From NCBI GenBank assembly GCA_015179125.1, contig WHVA01000015.1, positions 310,001-374,000 of the forward strand: a stretch of DNA of 64,000 bases. Reading direction: 5' to 3'. Shown here piece after piece: positions 1 to 12,298 of this stretch (positions are counted from its first letter, which is position 1; each line of letters starts with the position of its first letter). This stretch comes from Gautieria morchelliformis (taxonomy: Eukaryota; Basidiomycota; Agaricomycetes; Gomphales; Gomphaceae). The notes under the pieces were generated by a model. The model was not told where the DNA came from and ran no database searches. It saw nothing but the letters and a program-made list of their open reading frames with translations. The translations under genes and the position numbers were made by a program.

Positions 1-1777
1 CCGACGGTGTGTTCATACACCCTCCTGCTATCCAGCCACAGGACTGGGTGCCAACAGACTTGCCTGCGTCTGACTGCTCAGGCTGTGAATTAACTCCCCC
101 GCCAGTAACGAGCCTTCATGTATCTAATAGCTGGGATTGACCAAGGGATCTTCACTGCACCGACCGTTTTCCTTCCCGGAGTACCCTGGTTGGCTTGTTG
201 GACGTTTATAAGGAGCCACTGAGAGTCTCGCAGTCATTTCTCCTGATTTTCGGTGCACATGTCGTTCGTTTCTCACTACCAGATCCCCCTCTCACGGTAC
301 ATGGTTAACGTACCGAACCGAGTCCTGGGCAGAACATTGGTAAAGCTCTTCATTACAATTTCAGGCGGTTATACATATTAAACAAGCATACTGTTATAGG
401 CAACTGTGGGCAGTTTACTGTAAATTATCAAATGACCAATCACACAGTCCACAAAAGCACCTACTGCACCTCCGGAGTGAGCCACCTCCCAGCGCGGTTG
501 CACACTATATAATCGACGTTTTCATCAATCAGAAACCTAAAACTCTCGACCACCAGTGCTTAAAAATCCACCCCCACACAGTTCCAAGCAATCTGGAGCC
601 TGGATTGAGAAACGTACCTGCGATACTGTCAGCTTGTCGTACTACTATGTGTCCACGTGGCATGGTTGCCTGTCGCATACGAAATACTACATGACACGCA
701 CCCGTGTCCTCACGCATATGTACGTAAACCACAACCGTCACGGGGCATTTGTAGGCATCCATCCTAGATGGTTCATGTCAAACCCGCATCGTTAGATTTA
801 CAGCTTTTCACTTATTCAGTGGGAATGTCTTTTTCCAAGCTCGCGATGCTCAGAATCACTGCAACAAGCACAGCTACGACCAATATTAATTGGCAAACAT
901 TTCGTAGTATGCACCGTACAGCTACAGTGCAACCTATTTCTAATTCTAATTCTGTGGATGATCCTTGTCCCAGGAGTGCGCTCAGGATGTTCCTCTATCG
1001 AGGTGGCTGGCCTATTGCTGACTTTACACTCATGCAGTCTGTGTACAAATAAGTAATGACGCGGCGGGAGAAACCTCCGCAGCGTTTCCGTGTGGGACAA
1101 TATATGAAATTAATGATTGCAATTCGATTAGCATAAGTATGGAAGATTAAGAAGCTAATACAGGGTTCTAGATAAGGTATTAAGTGCGTAATATACGCAA
1201 GAACTCTCGAAGGCTGTCCATTTTGTTTTCGAACGATTCGGCACTGTCCACAATGATCGCCGCTACGATCGGGAATCTATGCAGGACCCCGTCCAATTAT
1301 GCCGTGCACCGCCTCTGATGCACATCTCTATAGTCTTTCCGGGCAAACACCTTACCGCTAAAGCATCCGAGCGCATGTCAGCATTGGATGTTGCCACGAT
1401 ATGTCAACAGACTTACCAAACAGCGCACGAAAACGCTTTACTCTCCGTCGTATCGCGGTGTCGTTTCGCTGCATCCTCCGATGCGAAAGTCTTCCTACTA
1501 CAATACGTCCGACACCACCCCACACGGATCACCATTCTCGTAAGTGTCGGGAAAATACGGCAAATGTGCATTCCGGCGACTCACCAACTCCCCACTACGC
1601 ATTCAAACAATTTATCTGACCCGAAGTGCTTGTGAACATGTACCCGCGCGTTATCCTTTGACTTGAACAATTCGCCGCGAGCAGCCTTGGAGCACCCTGT
1701 CCAGGTACATTGGTAGGCCCGTTTGCTTTTGTGCAATGGGTCAGTGTCCGGGAGTTTCACGGGGGCGAGGTAGGATT
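1..1777. other. No recognisable gene
   Basis: Only short open frames occur here on both strands. None has recognisable domains, and none could be extended through convincing splice sites. Unrecognised exons of intron-rich host genes may be hidden here. A 16-nt string near 556-571 (AAAAATCCACCCCCA and flank) recurs near 5620-5637. Confidence 0.4.
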
Positions 1778-2572
1778 CTACGGTCGATTGTGGGGTGGAA
1801 GGGAGGGCAATATAATTGTGGATTTCACCAGTGGGGGAGAGGGTTGTTGCGTGCTCGAGGAAAACGGAGTGTAGTTTGAGCCGTCATCGTAGGGCGTGTA
1901 GGTATGGGATCGGCCGTGACCGTGATGCTGCTCCCAGGTTGTTTGGGGTGCAGACGTACGAGAAATGGTTTGCTGGTGGAATGGTATTAAATACGGTGAC
2001 GATCGGAAACCCATCTTTGGGTCTGGGAGTGGCCCATCAGACGTACCTCCATACCCTGACGCCCGTAATTCCCAGACGGAGTACACCATTGCTCCTGTGC
2101 CCGTTGTGGTGTACTCGAGTGGTAGCCTATTGACGAGCATCAGCGTCTTTGACATGCATATAGAGAATACATATGTAGTAACCTGGGTTTTGATGGTGTT
2201 GAGCTGTTGTTGAAATATAGGCAATGGGTAAGTGTATGATCACAGCTGAGAGATAGAGGCAGCACGCACCATAGATACTCTGGTCTTGTCGCGCGAATGA
2301 TCCACCGGAATTGTTGTGTCCGTGAGACATCCACATACCGTGGCCAGTTCCAACAACATTGTCATATCCCGATCCCGCGCCAGTCATAGAGCCTCGCACG
2401 TTCGACGAAGGTAGGGCAACACCATGATGATGAGTGGCATATGATGACCATTGTGCGACAGAATCGGCGCTGGCATATCTAGCCGCTGTCCACAACGGAT
2501 ATATAGTCAGGACGGCACAGTGAAGATTGACAGCTGGGACATACAGTACTCGTCTTCGTCAGAACGCCTCAT
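1778..2572 (-). CDS. Hypothetical Gly/Ser/His/Gln-rich protein, four exons
   Basis: I do not recognise the family. The model joins exons 2572-2545, 2485-2270, 2126-2047 and 1972-1778, in phase throughout, giving 172 residues. The start is the ATG at 2572, followed by an acidic MRRSDEDEY segment. Donors are GTATGT, GTGCGT and GTACGT. The first intron is 59 nt with a CTGAC branch site, and the third is 74 nt. The second is 143 nt and could hide a 21-nt micro-exon, because an alternative acceptor (CAACAG) also keeps phase. The product is low-complexity, rich in Gly, Ser, His, Gln and Tyr, with no signal peptide or membrane segment. It may be an intrinsically disordered nuclear or RNA-associated protein, but that is inference. 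The third acceptor is the least certain. Confidence 0.55.
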
Positions 2573-4877
2573 TTTTTTCCAATGAACAATCGGGAGCGAC
2601 AAGGACGGGGAGGATCTTTCAATGAGAACCGAGAAAGCGCGTGCAAGGGGCGATCGGGGTGACCCTCACAGTGGACGCCTGCTTAATCTCAGATCGGGGT
2701 GAGTTAATTTACATTTTATAGGCAACAGATAGGCAACAGTGGTCCAGGCATGCAGTGGACACTTTGGGTGGGAGTAGCCGATAGAGTTCTGGAGGTATGG
2801 ATCACTGATGAGCTGAGCTGGAGGTATTGGGCCTTTTCATATACTTATGCAGATACGAGAACAAAGGTCAAGATACATAAAAAGAGAAAGAACAAGGCGC
2901 ACGCCCAGCGAATGGTAAAATTTGGAGAATTGAGGAATGGCCCCGGCGGTCGACAGTGTCCTGCTAGACGACTCGTAGACAGTCATTCGATTTCACATGT
3001 ACCCTGAGTGTGCATGTAGGTTTCAATGGAAAGCAGGGTCCCGAGGGCATGGCGATCACGAGCACAGGCCGAAATGCGTCTATGTGCATACCGAGAATTC
3101 CTGTGGACAGGTGTCGTCCCTGCATCACGCAGAAGTTGACAACTTCTTACGAAGAGAACTTAGCCAGACGGTTACCGGTTATGAAACTGACACATACTTG
3201 TTAAGATATGTACTTCTTACTTCTGAGCTTCTTGAATTCGTTCCCCTTTGATCTTTAGTTGAGTCTGCGATGGTCGACGTCCAGGAGATGTCGAGGGAGG
3301 ATGAGGCAGTCTGACGCTGAGAGGAAGTTTGCACACAGCCTGCAGGCTGCTGTGGAAAAAAAAAAGAACAAGGGAAACGGTTGTGGCGGCCAATGGGGAC
3401 GCGGATTGCTGGCAATTAACCGCTCCAGCGCCAGTTGCGAAAAAGTTGGAAATAGCCCGCGCTAAGTATATAATTATATTCGCTTATAGTGAATGGTTGG
3501 TAGCGTCTAAAAACCACCGAAGTAAGCCTCTCGGCGACCTGCAAAAAGGGCACGTGGAGGCCACACGTGGGCTTATGTCATACAAAGTAGAAGGGGCGCC
3601 ATTTTGGCCATATATACATGGATGAAATTTTATGCATTGCAATGGCGAGCTTGGTCGCGCCGTAACATGTACGCATCTCCGCCGACCGTCGACGACAACT
3701 AGACGTTTTATCGCAAGCGAAAGCACTCGCTCTCCCGCGCAATTAGCCAAAGGTGCGTTTCAAATCACTTTGAAACTCAGTGAAAATCGTTCCGTCTCGA
3801 TGCTGCGTGGCCGCCCCATCCTTATTAGCCTATGATGGAAACAAGAAGGATGCACAAAAAAGCAAATATATGATGATTCTAAATCCCCGGACGAATGCAA
3901 AACCATCAAGGCCAAAGGGAATTATTTCCTGTAATGAATATTATATAGTGACATGGCGACCGCGCGCTGATGCCTTTGGACCCTCGCGCGAACTCGGAAA
4001 GTTTCATCTTGAACATATGCTGTCAATTCATCTCCAGGCAAAACTGCTGCATGCATTGCATTGATTCATAACTGTCGCACGTACGAGAAGGTACTCATTA
4101 CCGATAACGGATTCCGACCAAGACTATCTGACAATAGCCATCAGCAGGACTCGACGTGGGGCGCTCAGTTGTACGGTTGCACGTAAGCAGCTTCAACTGG
4201 TTTCGACGTGCTCACCAGTGGCCGTAGGCCTGATACGCATCATTCCCGGCGACTTACATGGCACTCATGCATATGCGCACATGGTCCGTCGACCCACCTG
4301 CGGTCCCCGACTTCGAGTCCGCAGATACTTCTCTACTTCTTACATAGCTAGCGGACTGCGCTGAAAGTATGCGCCGATGTTATCCCGAATTCCCTTGTCA
4401 TGGACGCATACGCTGGGTTGTGAAGTTGTTCGAGTGGAGCCCCATACTGTGACATGTTGCGGGTCGCTTATACGACTGAGAAACAGCATGGGCTCCATGC
4501 AAGCCAGGTACGAGTCCTTCACTGGCTTCCATTACAGATAATCCATCGACGAGACAAAACAATTGTGAAAAAAAGGAGGGATATTTAGTCTCCATCGAGA
4601 ATGTGTCCTGTCCTATAGTGGGCGAAGAGAAATTAATCCTGCTGTGGCTCGGAACTCGGTATTAGTGCCATAGCAGGAGGTAATTAACACTGCCGGGTAA
4701 GTCATAACGTTTGAAGAATACTACTGGTGTCCCTCTAACAGTAGGAATGTTGTCCCCCTTTCAAATTGCAATAACGACGAGGGTGGAGTGGCTCTTCTTT
4801 CATCCGGTGCGTAGTGTCCTTGCATATCTCCAGATGGGACATGGCATTTTACAGAGGATGCTTGAGTGCTATGTTAT
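2573..4877. other. No recognisable gene
   Basis: Both strands carry only short frames without recognisable motifs. I see no repeat shared with the rest of the window. The interval includes the presumed 5' flank of the minus-strand gene that starts at 2572. Confidence 0.4.
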
Positions 4878-4889
4878 AATCATCAACTA
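4878..4889. repeat. Target-site duplication (left) of retroposon copy 1
   Basis: AATCATCAACTA is repeated exactly at 5247-5258, directly after the poly(A) tract. This is the expected signature of LINE-type target-primed reverse transcription. Confidence 0.75.
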
Positions 4890-5248
4890 AACAAGCTGAG
4901 GCGCGGAGCTAGATCGATGGGAACACTACTGACCAGACCGAAAGCAATGCAAACGCTCTTCCGGTACATAAATGACACAGGCAGGTTCCGACAAACGTTT
5001 GGAGATGTAGCGCTGCCAGAGACAAGGGACAAAAGATAGACCAGCCTGCGCAAGCCGCACAGAGCCCGACACCTCGCTTTCACAAAGGCACGGATACGCT
5101 CGGGGCATCGCCCGCCGAGCTCATGCGGAGACAGATCGAATCAGAGAGATTGAGCAAACAGGCAAACAGAATACATGTATGCATCGTCTTACATAGGGCG
5201 CGGCCCCAAAAGACAAAACAGGATATAAAAAAAAAAAAAAAAAAAAAA
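4890..5248 (+). mobile_element. SINE-like poly(A)-tailed retroposon, copy 1
   Basis: This non-coding element of about 359 bp ends in 22 consecutive A (5227-5248) and is flanked by a perfect 12-bp direct repeat. Its sequence matches the copy at 11518-11916 along most of its length. The best-conserved blocks are 5087-5113 and 5187-5211. Two self-complementary stretches are kept in both copies: GCTCGG...CCGAGC near 5098-5120 and GGGC-GCG-GCCC near 5196-5206. A Pol III B-box-like string GATCGAATC lies at 5154-5162. It has no protein-coding capacity and would depend on LINE machinery in trans. A retroposed copy of a structured host RNA is the alternative. Confidence 0.7.
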
Positions 5249-5258
5249 TCATCAACTA

Positions 5259-7850
5259 TCTTGACGAAGGAAAGGTAGAGGCCATGTGCATCAGCGACAT
5301 AGGCTTGGTGAGTAGGTTGAGGAGGATGGCACGGTGACCTGTCGCGTATAGCCTGAGGTAGTTGTCCACCCGCGATACCTGCGGGCTTCTTGCGCAATAA
5401 AGAAGCCGAAGGACCCACTGTGGAGTTTGGAGTTCGGGTAATTTGCAAAGTCGAAGGAGCACTTCTCGGCACAACATTTGATCTGCTTAACTTGTGGTAG
5501 TCGGATTTCGATTGGTGGCTGAAAGATAGGTTTATGGACGACACGATTCGCCAAGAAATCGCGAGATGGAAGGGCGTTCCTGATTGTCATGGGGAACTCT
5601 GAAGCAGGGGTACCAATGAGCCTAAAAATCCACCCCCATATATTCGGAGCTAGCATGATAGAGAGTTAGTGGGTAAATTGGGGGAAGAGCTGGTGCACCT
5701 CAACCGTCTCCTAAAGGGGCAAACGAGTCCACCGTGTGATTGGAGAGCCGCATGCTTTGTATCATCGATCCTTGACGAGTAAATTACATACGGGAGAGGA
5801 GATAACTTGGAAAATTGGGTGAGAGGGTTTGCGACACGTCTACACTCGTGACGGGCGGTCCCTGAGGGGAACCGCATTCTGGTACAGAGGCGTAGCAAAT
5901 ATCGTGCTGGAGTTAAACAAATTCAAAGAATGCGGAGGGAAAGTGGAGCCCTGGCACACCAATGCGCGAGGTCACGGAACGCAATTTCGGCAAATAATCT
6001 CCGCTAATAACCTCCAGCAGGATCGAGAGCGCACATTCGAGAGTCCTCCCGCTATAGGTTTGTATAGAAACGTTACCTTTGTCTCTATGTCCTCACATGC
6101 AGTTTGCAACTGAGAGAAGTAACTGGAGGGAGGGGGGAGGGCCATGCCTTGCAGCGTAGATTTTACCTCGTGGGAGTGAACTTGTTTGTAATCTATCTTG
6201 GCGTCAATCACCTTACCTTAAGATACTTGTTTAAAACACATACGACTTGAAACTTGAGCGACAATCAGCGGGCACTATATTAGGTTTATTTAGTCGGCAC
6301 TGCGAAATTGGCAATTAGAGGTGATTCCCGTGAGCTGCTATAGGCCATTAGAGCTGCGTACATCCTAGGTAGACTTCCCAGAGTCCTAAGTCCTAAGGCC
6401 TAAGGCTTAACCTTGTCAGACCATTGACGGGATTATTTTGGATGTCAAAAACGAACTAGGATATCATCATATCATAAGCTGAAATTGAACCCTGGTATAT
6501 CTGGAAACTTATCTATTTAGTATGTAAGCAGTGCACGTTCAGAGACTTACAGCTTTAAGTTATTCCGTTGGTATTCCCAACCAATTGTCAATGTTTCACT
6601 TGCATGATATAAACAGCACTGATGGATGGCGCCGCGCGCCTTCATCATATGGGCCGTTATGGACGACATTAGGTCATCATCGTGTTCTTCTCTAGCTGCG
6701 GCAACACCGCCAGGACTTGCGAAAATTTATCCAAAATCGGCCCCCTTTATTTAAAATCATCTACATGCTTCTATCTGCCAGATTCGGGCGAGCAACTTAC
6801 AATTGAGTAACAAGCCTATACTTGTCTTGCTTCTAGCCATGATGAAAGTCACCTCCTTGCCGGTATCCGTTGAATGTATAGGAGAAAGATTTGTAAAAAG
6901 AAATGCCAGGTTAAATATGGTAGCGCTCACTTGGCTGATAATTTCCGTGGCAAATCTTGAAGTTTTTAACCCTCAACAAATATGATTGGACTCCGACAAC
7001 TTCTGGTTCAACGCCCTCGGCGTCTGTGCCTCCGCCCCGCCTTGCTGCCGTTGCTAATCCCCTCCACTACCCCTCTGATCCCCTATCCTGTCTCTATCTG
7101 ACCCACCACCTCGGACCCATCGCCCCCCACAGATTGCCGTTCGCGAGACCCCCATCTCACAAACAGCTACTACATTATCTTATCCTTATATCCTACACCT
7201 ACGAACGTACTGAGGCACGCATTACTGGCACATGTTATCAGACCACCGGAGTGGCATCTCACATGCAATGTTGCGGTAACTCTGCACGCAAACTCAGGCA
7301 AGATGGTGCCCATGTTTTGCCCCCAGCCTGCGGCTCGCATCTCTGGAGAACTTGCGTATCCTTGGAAATATACCCTTATATGTGGTGATAAAGTGTATCA
7401 CCCTGTACGTGGTCCCGAGTTGCTTGTATCACTTCGATCCTGATGCTGACTCAGATATTACAGTAAACCCTGCCACTAGCTACCAATGAGGTCTTCAATT
7501 AGTACGCTACCAAGCTTATCATGGTACCTGGATAGGTGTTTTATGTGCACACGCTGGTGAGTACGTCATGATATGTACTTTCAATGTTATGATATGTGGC
7601 TAAAACTGCTATGTCTCTACTTACAGCCAGCGCAATATCAAAGCGGAACTGATAACGCCGGGTCCGACGTTGTCACTGGCTAGGAAATGGAGTCTTCAAC
7701 ATATCTGCGCAGAATGAGCGGTGGGGTCGGGACGACGGTGGTTCTCTATCGGACGGCACACTGTCACCGTATCAAACTGAGAGCGGCGGCCGTCTCGGAG
7801 TGAGTCTACAGTCGATGATAACGGTTGGACGGAGTATTAGTGCGTAAAGC
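5259..7850. other. No recognisable gene
   Basis: Overlapping short frames occur on both strands around 5290-6210. A few GT...AG pairs exist there (for example near 6090-6170 on the minus strand), but I could not chain them into one open, recognisable product. Confidence 0.35.
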
Positions 7851-7854
7851 AATG

Positions 7855-8690
7855 TTGGGACAACTGGCAGACAATCATCCTGCACTACAGCCTACAGCAA
7901 CTGGAATCAACAACCACTATGATGGCGCTTTCCTCAGCGACGAGGTGAAACTCGGACATCGGCAGCGCTCATCCCACTGCGACGATCACGGGGACGGTCG
8001 GGTAGAAAAGCATCTCCAGGCATCATCACCCGCCTGTCATAATCCAGACATTGCAGCGCAGGCCCTTGTTTCAACTGGCAGACCATCGGGCTGGAACTAC
8101 AACCTAGCAACCGCACCCAACAAGCAGACGGAATAATAGTGGACACTTCCTTAAAGATGAGGCGAAACTGAAATACCGGCAGCGCTCATCAGGTTGAGAT
8201 ATGTGCCAGGGTGCTTTGGGATGGGGAACGAGGACCGAGAGGACCGAGCCGACCGAGTCGACCGGCTGGAAATGCAGTTCGCGATAATACTGGAAACCAT
8301 CGCCCACCGCTAGTCAGCACAGCGTATGACCCAGCCTATACTGGTAGACCATCAGGCGGCAGCCACAGCCTAACAACTGGACTCAACAGACAAGCTACTG
8401 TATATCGGACGCTTCCCTCGCCGCCGAACCGAAGTCACGAACCCAGCAGCGCCCTTCAAACTAGTTTAGGTGTCAGGGTGACTTGAGATAGGTGGAAACG
8501 ATATGGGGACGGGGGCACAGAGGCAGCTCAAGTCATCGCTATCAGCATGGCACAACTTCTCTCATCAATGTTCAGACATCGCCGCTCATGTCCCATCCCC
8601 TCGTGTTCAAAGTCGGGCAGACTTCCCCAGGCATTCCCAGGCGACACGTTAGGCCGCTAGTTCAACCAACATTGGGGCATCCTGCTTAGC
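7855..8690 (+). repeat. Degenerate direct repeats of roughly 240 bp
   Basis: Three diverged copies can be lined up, starting near 7860, 8072 and 8337. Each opens with ACTGGnAGAC(A/C)ATC. Each continues with a CAACC/AGC-rich block, then a GCTTTCC/CACTTCC/GCTTCCC block, then GCAGCGC or CAGCGCCC near the end. A weaker fourth copy may begin near 8560. Local frames read TGRPSG(W/G)..L.T in two of the units, but stops interrupt them. I cannot tell whether this is a decayed tandem gene segment or an old satellite. Confidence 0.4.
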
Positions 8691-10995
8691 AAATCCTTGC
8701 GTGCTACCAGTATATCGCAGCTGCACCACCTTCTTGGCATTTCCTTGGGGGATGAGATGGATCCTGGTGTTTAAAGTTTGGGCGGACTAGCTTCGGAGAT
8801 GGTAGTCACAATATAAGCGTGAATCCATGGCGGACACGCAGCCTCAGACTTGTAATCACGATTGGACTAGAGGACCGCATAGCTTTGGAGAGCACGGTCG
8901 TGCATCAGGGTTGCGCCCGCGCCAAATGCCAAGTACTGAAGCCCACTGGCCTGGACAATCCGACCGACAGGGCGGCACTGCGTCTTCTCGAGTTCAAGGA
9001 TCATATTACCCGCGACCACACTAGCAGTTCTCCACAGTCTGTATCCACCTCATTGAAGACATAGTTATGCCTTCTCGTTTGCTGTCCCACGGGTCAGCCC
9101 CTCTAAGTTTGAAGCAACCGATATTACCTGTTCTCCCTCAAGGGAAAACCGGTGAATTAATTTAGAGTCCACTCTCGCGCCGACCGAGCTAATTCACATT
9201 TTTAAAATGGATGTTTTCGTTAGGTACAGCGTCTGACTAACCTAGAGTGACCTGGGATTGGCGTGTCGCGGTGGTGACTGCGAAAATTTTCCGGCGGCGG
9301 GGATTGTTATGCCCATATATGATTTTGGCTTCCTTCACCTGACTGTGCCAAAGATTATGTCCCCCATTCGCGTATCGGTAGTTTGAGGTTCCAGTCCTGT
9401 CAATCCGTTACAGTAATAGACCACCCTCATTGTTATTGTTTGTGTTATCTTGTACGTGTTCATACGCCCTTCATTGGGGGGGACGGCTCCTGCAAATATC
9501 CGCTGAGTTAGAACCCAAAGGAAAGCCAGCACAGCCGATCTCAGCAAGGAAACTTGGCAAGTGGGCGTGCGGCTGTGCGATCTGCCGTCTGCCCGCCGAA
9601 AATGATGGAGTGCCGCTGCCCAATTGAACCCCGCCTGACGCCGCCGGGTCTGCCAGAGCATCGCCTACACTTGTTTGAGGCTGTGAACGAGTTCATCTCT
9701 ATTTGATGCCTTCTCAGAAGATCCATCTTGATGCCTTTGTCTAGTAGTCGCGATCCCAGTGCTGTCAATCATTCAACCTCCAGCATCGCCAGCCAAGAGC
9801 TAACCTGGGAAGTTGGAACCGAAACTGAATCTCGCTTGGAATGGAAGGGTGAGCTGGGAGACATTAGAGTCGAAACGAATACGGGTTGCCGCATCAGCGG
9901 TTTTAGATGCAATACATCAGCTAAATTTAAACTCAGTCGTGGTCTCCGTTTCAACCACATTTGTTCAAGACGTTTCATGCTGACTCCGCACAGTCGGTGC
10001 AAAAGGCTCTTCAATCTCCAAGCTCCAAGTGTCACCCGAGAGTCTAGTTATATGTTGTCTTTCATGAGATGGAAGACGCAAAATCAGGACTGAGTCTCCC
10101 TTGGAATTTTGGACACGGCTCGATCTTGCAACGTACGCAGTTATATATTCTTAATAATGAGAATTCGTAACGTTAATTAAATGCTTTGCCTTATGAGTAA
10201 TCCGCTGTTAACTCCACTTTTGTTTTCAAAGCAGGGAACCCCGCTTGTCGCAGTCTCTAGTCCGAAGTTGTCCGGAAGAACGTCAAACGCGTCAAGACCG
10301 CACTTCACTTTGATATTTAGAAGGGGGAACAAAGCAGATTGACGTATGCAATATTCCGGATAGTCACCTCGCGTAAGCGCGTCACTGCGTATTTTTACTA
10401 CTATTTGATATGGTAATTTTTGATTAGGAAGGTGTTGCACTCACATGATACGCACTTGGAATACGAGTTGATTGTTTTATACAGCCACGAGTACATCATG
10501 GCACTGATTCCTTGACAATAACAGACCCCTCGCGCCACTGGCGTGCCGCAAGGGACGGATCTCAAGTAAGGTTAATCTGGATACACCCCGATAATCAGAA
10601 TCGCCGCCTTTAATACTCAGCTCATATATCACCCTACTATCCAAGGGACAAGGCGTGGCGGCGAAGTCAAACGGGCCAGGTTTCAGGTAGCGGATTACGC
10701 TCTCTGGAAGCAGAGCCCTGACTAATTCGGCCGCACCATTATCATCTAGATGGTCTTCCTGGCTGCCACGAGTCCCGTACCCATTGACGTCCTGGCACGC
10801 TTCCCGTCGTGGACGGCTCCCTGGCGCACGGGTTCTTTGCTCGTGCGCGTCTGAGTTAATATGTCGAATATGGTATCCCCTTTCGCAGTTTGCCTAGCCC
10901 CCTCAAGAGACTGACTTGGTCCCCCAATTACAGACTATCATAAGGAGGGCCTAACGCCACGTCTTCTTTATCACCCAATTTTCTCCTCGACACCG
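8691..10995. other. No recognisable gene
   Basis: Open frames of up to about 120 codons occur on both strands (for example 9728-10093), without recognisable domains and with antisense frames of equal length. No repeat family seen elsewhere in the window is present. Confidence 0.35.
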
Positions 10996-11476
10996 ATGAC
11001 AGCCAATAACCACGCATATGCCCCTCTCCCTGCTGCCAACAGTGAGACGGTGGAGGAGTACCTGGAATGCTGCTACCAAGGCGGGAGACGAGCCTATCGG
11101 TGTTTATGGTACCAATGCACAAGAGAGCCTTTCAGGGGCAAACACAGTGCACGTGTCCATGTGCAGAAACACATGGGCTACGAGAAGCTATTCTATTGCT
11201 TGACTTGGTTGGTCGACATAGCAGCTTACTCGGGTCTTAACTCGCTGACACTCTGTACAAGTGGTCAGGAATTTTCGACGGAGGACATTGCGAAGAGGCA
11301 TCAAGAGAACGCCAACGTCGGGAAGATATATCCCTGCAACATATGGTGATTTCTCATTCTGTACGAAAGTATTCACGTCTTTTGACATTTCCAATAGTTT
11401 AAAGACTTTTTCAAGGAAAGACTATCGTGCGGTGCACCAAGAAAACTGCACGGACAGACCAGAGGAGCCGTCTTGA
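10996..11476 (+). CDS. Small C2H2/C2HC zinc-finger protein, three exons
   Basis: Exons 10996-11207, 11262-11345 and 11398-11476 join in phase to give 124 residues. Introns are 54 and 52 nt, with CTGAC- and TTGAC-type branch sites. Finger 1 begins CLWYQC and has the pattern C-x4-C-x13-H-x3-H. Finger 2 begins YCLTCGQEF and ends RHQEN; its last ligand position holds Ala, so it may be incomplete. Finger 3 begins YPCNICLKTF and ends HQENC, that is C-x2-C-x12-H-x3-C. Splicing creates the second zinc-ligand Cys (TG|T) of both fingers 2 and 3, which is strong evidence for both introns and suggests finger duplication together with its intron. The start is the first ATG of the open frame, and the protein ends EEPS. 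A DNA-binding nuclear role is likely from the fold, but the target is unknown. Confidence 0.8.
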
Positions 11477-11517
11477 ATATGGCCAGGACCGCGGCATTTC
11501 TTACCTGGCACGCCCTT

Positions 11518-11916
11518 TTTTATTCTTTTTTTTTTATATGTCCAATTTTACGCCTTTGGGGCAGCGCCCTATGTAAAACGATGAATACAGTCCCCTATCT
11601 TGTTGTCCGTTCCATCTCGCCCTTCGGTTTCTATCTCAGCTTGCGCTCTTTGGGCGACGCCCCGAGCATGTCCGTGCCTATGTGGGCGGGGTGTGTGTAT
11701 TTGCGCCTTGCGCGCTCCCATCGTGTTCCTGCCCAGACCCGCCTTCCACACACAGCCTTCTGCGCGATGGATAAATCCTCCGTGTGATCTCTCGAACCTC
11801 CGCGTGTCGTGAACGTACTTGAAAAGGTGCCTCGTCGCCTTGTGCCCTCCTACCAGAGTCCTCACGGACTTCGCTCCCCGCCTTAGCCCCCTTTCCATGA
11901 AGTTCCTCCTCTGCGC
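11518..11916 (-). mobile_element. SINE-like poly(A)-tailed retroposon, copy 2
   Basis: This is a second, reverse-oriented copy of the element at 4890-5248. On the plus strand it starts with the T tract (11526-11535, with further T/A-rich tail to 11518). It is bounded by the 11-bp direct repeat GGCACGCCCTT at 11507-11517 and 11917-11927. It extends about 25 nt further at its 5' end than copy 1, so copy 1 is probably 5'-truncated. Both hairpins persist with changed bases (for example GGGC-GTC-GCCC and GGGC-GCT-GCCC). On the element strand an A-box-like TGGTAGGAGGG and a B-box-like GGTTCGAGA are visible, which suggests but does not prove Pol III transcription. Confidence 0.7.
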
Positions 11917-11927
11917 GGCACGCCCTT

Positions 11928-12298
11928 AAGTCAAGAGGCTGCCAAGTTGGCATTGAGATGTGACATGGCAACAACTTTCCTTGTTTCAGCACAAGTTCGG
12001 TCTATTTCATACTGTATTGGATGGGATTGATGACGGGCAAGTATATACCATTTGTCCATCATCACGATAAAAACACAATTCGGTGAAATACAACAGCAAC
12101 CAACGACAAGGCAAGTACACCGCAGCAAACGTGCTAAAACTCAAACGCAGAACATGACGAAAAGAATGTTAAGCGGAAATCGACAGCGAGGAATCGAAAG
12201 TGGGAATTCGAAAGCGGGGAATCCGAAAGCGAGGTTGGGAGTGCAGTGGTCATACTATCGGGGCTAGTCAGAATTGTGTTACGAAGCCAGCTGAGGGT
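11928..12298. other. Intergenic, nothing recognised
   Basis: This stretch separates the retroposon from the 3' end of the minus-strand membrane-protein gene. It would contain that gene's 3' UTR and polyadenylation signals. A short purine-rich stretch around 12170-12235 (GAATCGAAAG-like repeats) is the only visible structure. Confidence 0.4.

Noticed and set aside
556..5637. 16-nt match AAAAATCCACCCCCA at about 556 and 5620 as element ends
   Set aside because: The match is short and homology does not extend, so it is not enough to call a transposon terminus.
5972..6211. Possible minus-strand exons (IDAKIDYKQVHS..., LQTACEDIETK) with GT/AG borders
   Set aside because: Composition is suggestive, but I could not find a start, consistent phases or downstream exons, so no gene is claimed.
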